This document shows positions 58,355 to 64,000 of a DNA stretch of 64,000 nt, piece after piece. Where the stretch lies: NCBI GenBank assembly GCA_003550305.1, contig QKYT01000516.1:1933-65932 (forward strand). The letters are read 5' to 3'. How positions within the stretch are numbered: position 1 is the stretch's first letter; the number at the start of each line of letters is the position of its first letter. Below the pieces are notes generated by a model, which did not search any database, had not been told where the DNA came from, and saw only the letters and a list, made by a program, of their open reading frames with translations. The stretch comes from Glomus cerebriforme (taxonomy: Eukaryota > Glomeromycota > Glomeromycetes > Glomerales > Glomeraceae). The position numbers were made by a program, and so were the translations under genes.

Positions 58355-58858
58355 ATGAAACGAAAATTTATTTTTGCTTTTATTTTATTGGCTACGCTTA
58401 CTATGATCAATGCGCTTCAAAAAAGAGTAGTAACTACATTTCCTTCATGTTCAGACCCACTTACTGTAACAATTCCTAATTCATCTGTCCCCGGACAATC
58501 CGACTATTTCCGGAACACTACATGAAGATATCACCTCATCTACTGAACTTGTTATTGAATTTAGTGACGGTCAAAAACTCTTAGAACCACCCTTTGTTGT
58601 GACTGCTTGTGGTGGAGATGGTGAACCTAAGAGTCCAGTTAAGGCTGGAACCCATTTACTATTACAGAATCAGTTCCGATACCATCCCCTTTACTTACAC
58701 CATACGCTATTGGAGTTATTATTGGAGATCCAACCAGTGATCCAATAAATCCGATTGATATCTATGGCTGTGCATATACTGTTATTGGTATCCCTGGAGC
58801 TGAGTTTGATATTGCTGATTCAGTTACTGATGTGCCTGATGCGTATCCTACCATCTAG
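58355..58858 (+). pseudogene. Frameshifted ML-domain gene
   Basis: It starts like the intact ML genes (MKRKFIFAFILLATLTMINA, then LQKR). Near 58498-58510 eight bases are missing relative to the paralogues, inside the ESFTISG segment, and the frame hits TGA near 58523. A second single-base loss lies near 58650 in the KAGTSFT segment. Homology continues in other frames through the VIGIPGA region to a TAG at 58856-58858 that aligns with the tail of ML gene 2. The pro-segment is also shortened. Not expected to make a functional protein. Confidence 0.85.
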
Positions 58859-60704
58859 TGAGCTGCGTTCGATAATCAATAAATTTATGCTTTCATATCA
58901 GATATAATTTTTTTTATAACAAATGTCAAATTAATTTTACAATTAATAAAACTTGCATTTGGAATTGATCGTATGTATGTATAATTTGTTTTTCAGAAAT
59001 TGTGATACAATTAACACTGAATTTGATTGATTGCTTGATCCATTAAAAAAGTCATCATTATTAAAAGCTATTCAAACAGTTTTATGTTTATTATCCCCCT
59101 ACTTCATATTTATTACTTTTCTTGCAATCGAAGACTATTTGTATTCTGGAATGAAAAAAAAAATCTATTCTTTTTACGAATTTTTACAGCAAATAAAGAA
59201 CAAAGGAAAAAAAGGTAACTAAATCGATTAAATTTTAAAAAAAAAGATTAGATTATGATAATATAATAAGCCATCTCAAATTCGGTTTTCATTGAACGAA
59301 AAAAAAAGAGTCCAATACATAGCTCGTATTCTGTGATTGTTGGTTCTCTGAATCTACGCCGCATGTGAAAAATTTGCCTCTTGTGTAATCAATTCTGGGG
59401 GGTAAGTAATTGTCACACGTTACACGTGAGCTATCACGTGGGTAAAATTACTATGAGTTTATGACTAAGCCATGCCAAAATTGTCATTATTGTCATAATC
59501 TACGTAGTATCTATGTACATCCTTTAAACGACTTACTATGAAGAAAGATTACAATGATAAGAATGAAAAGAATGAAAAGGAAAAAAATAATAGTATATCA
59601 CGATAAGTTTCTAAAAAAAGATGATTCATGGAGTTACAAAATATTTTTGGGGAACACAAGAGCCTGAACTTGAAACGTCATAATCATCTAACCAATGATA
59701 ATTGTTAGATTTAATAAAATGATAAACAAAATAAACATTATAATAAACAAACTCCGTATTTTTTCATATGATTTAACGCTTATTAGTTTAAATTTATTTT
59801 TATTTTATTTTTATTTATTTTTTCTTTATGAGATAAAAATTTTTCAAGTATTTAATCCGGTTATGGTAAAAAGATGGGCTGTGCCTTAAAAAATGATTGG
59901 TTAAGATACAGGTAATTGAACCGTGGCTTACCTGAAACAATGTAGGGTATATTGTTATTTTCTGTTAGGAATTTCCAAATATAACAGATAATAACAAGAG
60001 TAAACTTGTTTTGGTTAAAATTTTTTTATAAGAGTTAAACAATAAGTAAAGCACGGTTATGGGGAGAAATTTCACTTGTCGATCCGGCGCATTATTATAT
60101 CATCGAAGAAAGAATCTTCTCAAATGTTTAAAAGATCTTAACCACGTTGATGCATAGTCAATTTAATACATATTTTATAATTTAATATAAAAAAGATGTG
60201 CGAAAGAATGAACGAATAATATTTTTTTTGCATCGCCTCCCACTTTTTTTTATTATTTATATTATAAAATAAATTAATGGATATATATAAAGATGATTTT
60301 CGCGCTCTTGCCTTCTTTTTCTCTATTCTTTGTTTGAACTTTTTGGTAAATATTCCCATAGCAAGTAATTTTTAACCCCTTAGAATTTTTATTTTATGCA
60401 CGAAATTTTTTATTATTATTGTCTTTGATAGGCAAACGTTATTCATTTATTTAATATTAATATCCAACTTATTATTTAAACTATTTATATAAATAATTAA
60501 CCTTTCTTTATCTTTATTTCTTTATATATAAATATAAAAATATACTCTTCTCCTTAAAACTGTCCCTTCCCTTACTATTTTTTTTTTTTAAAAAAAAAAA
60601 TCGAAATTTATCATTATTATATTCATATCATATTTTATTATTATCATTATTATTATCATTATTATTATTATTTAACGTTAACGAAAAAAAAAAAGCTGAT
60701 AACT
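58859..60704. other. Spacer upstream of the PX gene
   Basis: TACACGTGAGCTATCACGTG carries two CACGTG sites at about 59425 and 59437. Pyrimidine-rich and TTA/TTATCA microsatellite sequence (about 60615-60672) forms the probable leader of the PX gene. Short frames at 59031-59222 and 59695-59889 have no domain and are not called. Confidence 0.5.
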
Positions 60705-62326
60705 ATGACTTCGTTAATTTTTGAAATTCCTATTATGATCGGAGCTATTGAATTCTCTAGAATCATCTTATTTGATCCTTTAGCTAAAGTAGCTTTTCCT
60801 TATTTTAAAACTGTTAAAAATGAAGTTGACGGTTACACCATGTACCTTAAATATTTTACTGCAATAACATTATATTATTTATTTGCTAATAATTTTTTAT
60901 TACTTCCAATATATTTTTTACAAATTTTTATTGGTATTATTATTATCTTAATTATTTTATGTAATATTACTCCGCTATGGGAAATTTTAATGACTTCTTT
61001 CAAATTTACCGATTTTATTATTATCAAAAATGATATATATTCACTTGATCGTCCTATTTCAAATATTGAAAATTTTAATAATATTATTATGGTCGGTGAT
61101 CTCATCAATTCAAAACGACAACGTCAACCAATTCAATCATTGATTAGAAATGATGATGAAAGAAAACAATTCTTTCAATTTGGTATTTGTATATCAAATG
61201 ATAATAAATTATCAATCTTGAAGAAAAAGAATTTTCAATTCAACCAAAATGTTCAACAAAATGTTCAACAACAACAACCTGATGCTATTATTATTATGAA
61301 TGCTAATGTTTTAGTTAAATTAAATAGATTGCTTTCTATCACCCCTCAAAGTTCTACTAAACCTTCTCATTATCAAACTTATCGAAAATATCGTTCACGT
61401 AATATGAAATTCTTACCAACTTATAATTCTAATGAAAAAATGTCAATTCCTCGTCGTAGAAAAAATAATTTATTAATTTGTGATTCTCCTCAAGTTCAAT
61501 TTAAATCTGTTGATAATGTTAATGAAATTCATGTTGCTCCTCCTGGTGATCTATTCCTTTCGGAAAAAATTAATGAATTAGATCGAAAACTTGTTGATTT
61601 AACTGAACATGAAAATATGGCTAGAAAATTAATTAAACAACAAAAACAAAATAATCAAATTGATGATATATACGAAATCACGAAAAAAGTTCAAGCTTTA
61701 ATTAGTCAAATTAAACATATTGATAATCAAAAACAACAATATCAAACTCAAGTTCAAGAAAATATCATTTCAAAGGTAAACCTTTAAAAGTATTATTTAT
61801 AAAATGTTTTTTTTTATATGGATTATTAATCTAATTTATATATACATATATATATTTATTTATTTATTTATTTATATAGGATGTTACAAAACTTTCCATT
61901 CCAGCCTTTACCATTAAACAAGAAAATTACAAGAAATTTGCCGTTTATGTAATTATGGTACAAAGACTTGACGCTTCAACTGGTCAAGCTAAAGCTGGTT
62001 GGATCGTTGCTCGTAGATATAATGAATTTTCCTTTTTAAATCAACACTTGAAAAAACATTATCCGGATTTTGTCGATAAGTTTGAATTCCCTGGGAAGAC
62101 ATTATTTAATAGTTTAAGTAATACTTTCTTGGAATCTCGTCGTGTCCAATTGGAAAATTATTTGCAGGTAACGTAAATACAATAATATTGATACTTATCA
62201 ATAAGTAAGTCGATAATTATGTTTTTTTTAAACAAAAATTCAAAAAATTTTTTATAGGGTTTTTTGACTAAAGATGAAATTTGTGAAGATAAAGAATTCT
62301 TGAAATTCTTGTCCAAAGAAAAGTAA
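60705..62326 (+). CDS. Membrane-anchored PX-domain protein, Mdm1/SNX-like C-terminus
   Basis: Three exons, 60705-61775, 61880-62167 and 62258-62326. All introns are GT..AG and phase 0, giving 475 residues. Residues ~48-88 are strongly hydrophobic (ITLYYLFANNFLLLPIYFLQ, IFIGIIIILIILC), enough for one or two membrane segments. Residues ~90-285 are Asn/Gln/Ser-rich with no recognised domain. Residues ~286-356 are a coiled coil (EKINELDRKLVDLTEHENMA, ITKKVQALISQIKHIDNQKQ). Residues ~360-475 are a PX domain (FAVYVIMVQRLD, WIVARRYNEFSFLNQHLKKH, FEFPGKTLF, RRVQLENYLQGFL). PX domains bind phosphoinositides. The coiled coil followed by this PX type is as in Mdm1/SNX13/SNX25, ER tethers to vacuole or endosome, but the PXA and RGS domains usual there were not seen. 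Localisation is inferred. Confidence 0.88.
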
Positions 62327-63199
62327 ACCGAAAGAAAAAAAAAACCTCTTTACGAAAGAAAGCGACAAAAAGAATATTGTAAACTACTAAACTCTATATA
62401 CTAAAACACTATTTTCTTTTTATCCCAAATAATTTTTATACTTTAAAAAAAAATGATTATATATATATTATGGGTCGCTGGTATTAACCATTTATAATAT
62501 AATCTGACATTAAAAAAATATATTTTATAGGACTTCTTTTTGTAAATTTTTTTTTTTTATTGCTTGCAATAGTTTATTATATATTCTTTTTGTATATATA
62601 TATTTTTTTCATTTCAATCGTTTAGTTTTAATACATATTCATTATTTCTTTTTATAGCTCACAATATAATTAACTAAACTAAACTATACGTTCTTGTTTA
62701 TATTATAAAATCAAAAAAGTTTCAGTAAAGTTTATTACATTCGTAAAATGTCAAATGTCCCATACGCTATAAAAGAGAATAGTTGATTTTATAGGTTGTA
62801 ACTAGTAAAAATACCAATACGTGATCATTGTAACGCGTACAAGTAATCAAAATCGCTTCATCTACCTTACGTTTCCTTTTGTTGTTTAGAAAAAACACTT
62901 TATCTTTGCATCACGTTTGAACGTATGGCGAGTATCCTTCACCTAGAATCCCAAGCTGCAAGTCAAAGATGGGCTTAACTATGTAAAGCGCAGCATAGAG
63001 AATAGTTGTTGATAAAAGAGCTCACGTGATGATCAACCACAAATCATAAAAAAAAAAAATTATATTGATCAAATTTAATCATGCTGAATTAATCCGCCTT
63101 TTGTTTTTCTTTTGCTTCCTTGTTCGTTGCATCTTAATGAACTCTCAGAATTATATAATACAGTGCAAGCTTGACAAAGAATTGCCCATAAAATCGTCT
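62327..63199. other. 3' flank of the PX gene, AT-rich
   Basis: Presumed 3' UTR followed by AT-rich spacer. A CTCACGTGATG lies near 63022. No gene. Confidence 0.5.
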
Positions 63200-63345
63200 G
63201 CTGGATATTTTTGCAGAGCAGCATGATGCTATGCGTGGGTTGGGCATAGCGTGCTTACCTTAGTGTAAGCCCGTGGGTATGGTGCTATGCGAAGGGAGGA
63301 GCATAGTACATTTCTAGTAAGTCCATTGTTGGTAGGGTCGTAGTA
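63200..63345 (+). repeat. GC-richer dispersed element, copy 2
   Basis: TTTTTGCAGAGCAGCATGAT, GGGCATAGCGTGCTTACC, GTGTAAGCCCGTGGG and GGGAGGAGCATAGTACATTT match the reverse complement of 23540-23740 in the same order, with ~80 bases missing in the middle. Matching ends CTAGTAAGTCCATNGTTG define the unit on this side. Confidence 0.6.
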
Positions 63346-64000
63346 AATTGAGATACACAATAACTTATCACTTATTTATTTTTTGCATTATAAAGTACAA
63401 TAAAAAGAAATTTAATATATAGAGTTTTTTTGAAATGAAAAATTATTTCTTTTTATTTATATTATTATTTTCAAGCTTGATTTTTTTTTTCTTGTTAAAA
63501 ATTGCTTGGTATTGTTAAATTGTGTAAAGTCTAATTAGAAATGTAGTTTAATATCAGATCTGAAAGATCCAAGAGCATCGAACTTTTGTGTACCGTTCAA
63601 TTTCGTCGAAGATTAGACTAAGTGTAATACACGTTATGATCTTTGCAATATTACAAAAATTACAGTTTTCTGCGGCTCTATGATATATGATTATTAGTAA
63701 GATTCAACAGATGACTACAACGACGACAATTAAAAAAAAAAAAGAAATTAGTTTTCGATATACAGTACATCCCCATGCATTATAAACATACCGTGGCAAA
63801 CAACTTATATATTGATAATAATTACCAACTGATTCTATTGAATATTATTTTGTCCGATTGAATAATTTAATGAAAACTGCTAAATTTAACCTCCCAGTAA
63901 AATCTTTTTCATGGAGAACCAGCATGTAAAATTACTGTATGTATACAAAGTTCTTTGCATTTTATTTCGCAAACTTGAATAATAACTAATAATGACGTCA
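63346..64000. other. AT-rich end of the window, no gene
   Basis: No coding frame or recognised repeat. TACAGTACATCC (63764) and TTACTGTATGTAT (63934) add to the recurrent palindromic word. Confidence 0.5.

Noticed and set aside
59031..59889. Short frames upstream of the PX gene
   Set aside because: No domain, no splice partner and strong AT bias.
61955..62176. Separate small PX gene starting at an internal ATG
   Set aside because: The upstream exon joins in phase through a normal GT..AG intron, and the PX domain needs the residues before this ATG.
1..64000. tRNA genes and other intact structural RNAs
   Set aside because: I looked for B-box-like GGTTCGANTCC sequences and cloverleaf arms and found none convincing. 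The only GGTTCGAC (near 42918) lies in the 18S relic.

Overview
The window looks like nuclear DNA of a Glomeromycotina (arbuscular mycorrhizal) fungus, most likely Rhizophagus irregularis or a close relative. The sequence is very AT-rich with short GT..AG introns. The gene content is typical of that group: BTB-TLDc proteins, F-box proteins, a MATA-type HMG-box protein and small secreted ML-domain (NPC2-like) proteins. The species call is an inference from gene families, not a database match. About three quarters of the window is intergenic and carries decayed repeats and gene relics.

Layout. 1-7.6 kb: repeats, including two copies of a ~1.5 kb repeat family, a small inverted-repeat element and BTB/F-box relics. 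7.6-9.5 kb: an 11-exon HAD hydrolase (HDHD5/CECR5-like) on the minus strand, reconstructed exon by exon. 10-16 kb: a second copy of the BTB relic repeat, a two-exon BTB-TLDc gene (+) and an F-box gene (-). 16-34 kb: a rearranged zone with two inverted repeats in the order A-B-A'-B', enclosing a second F-box gene and a second BTB-TLDc gene. 34-38 kb: an alpha/beta hydrolase (-) and an ML protein gene (-). 39-41 kb: a third BTB-TLDc gene. 41.3 kb: a clean foldback element. 42.8-43.7 kb: a decayed 18S rRNA piece fused to a decayed 25S rRNA piece. 44.4-45.7 kb: the HMG-box gene (-). 49-59 kb: an ML gene cluster of two intact genes and two broken copies, interrupted by a decayed DDE transposase. 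60.7-62.3 kb: a three-exon PX-domain membrane protein.

How the genes may relate. The BTB-TLDc and F-box proteins are, by family, substrate adaptors for CUL3 and SCF ubiquitin ligases; here they sit in pairs and keep throwing off relics, which fits local birth and death of a large family. The ML genes encode secreted lipid-binding-type proteins and share a conserved TATA promoter module, so they are probably co-regulated. No prokaryotic-type operon, CRISPR array or tRNA was seen. The most notable observations are the chimeric rDNA relic with an internal minisatellite, the ML gene cluster with its shared promoter, the interleaved inverted repeats that share an N at the same base, and two over-represented palindromic words (TACTGTA/TACAGTA and CACGTG) in the non-coding DNA.
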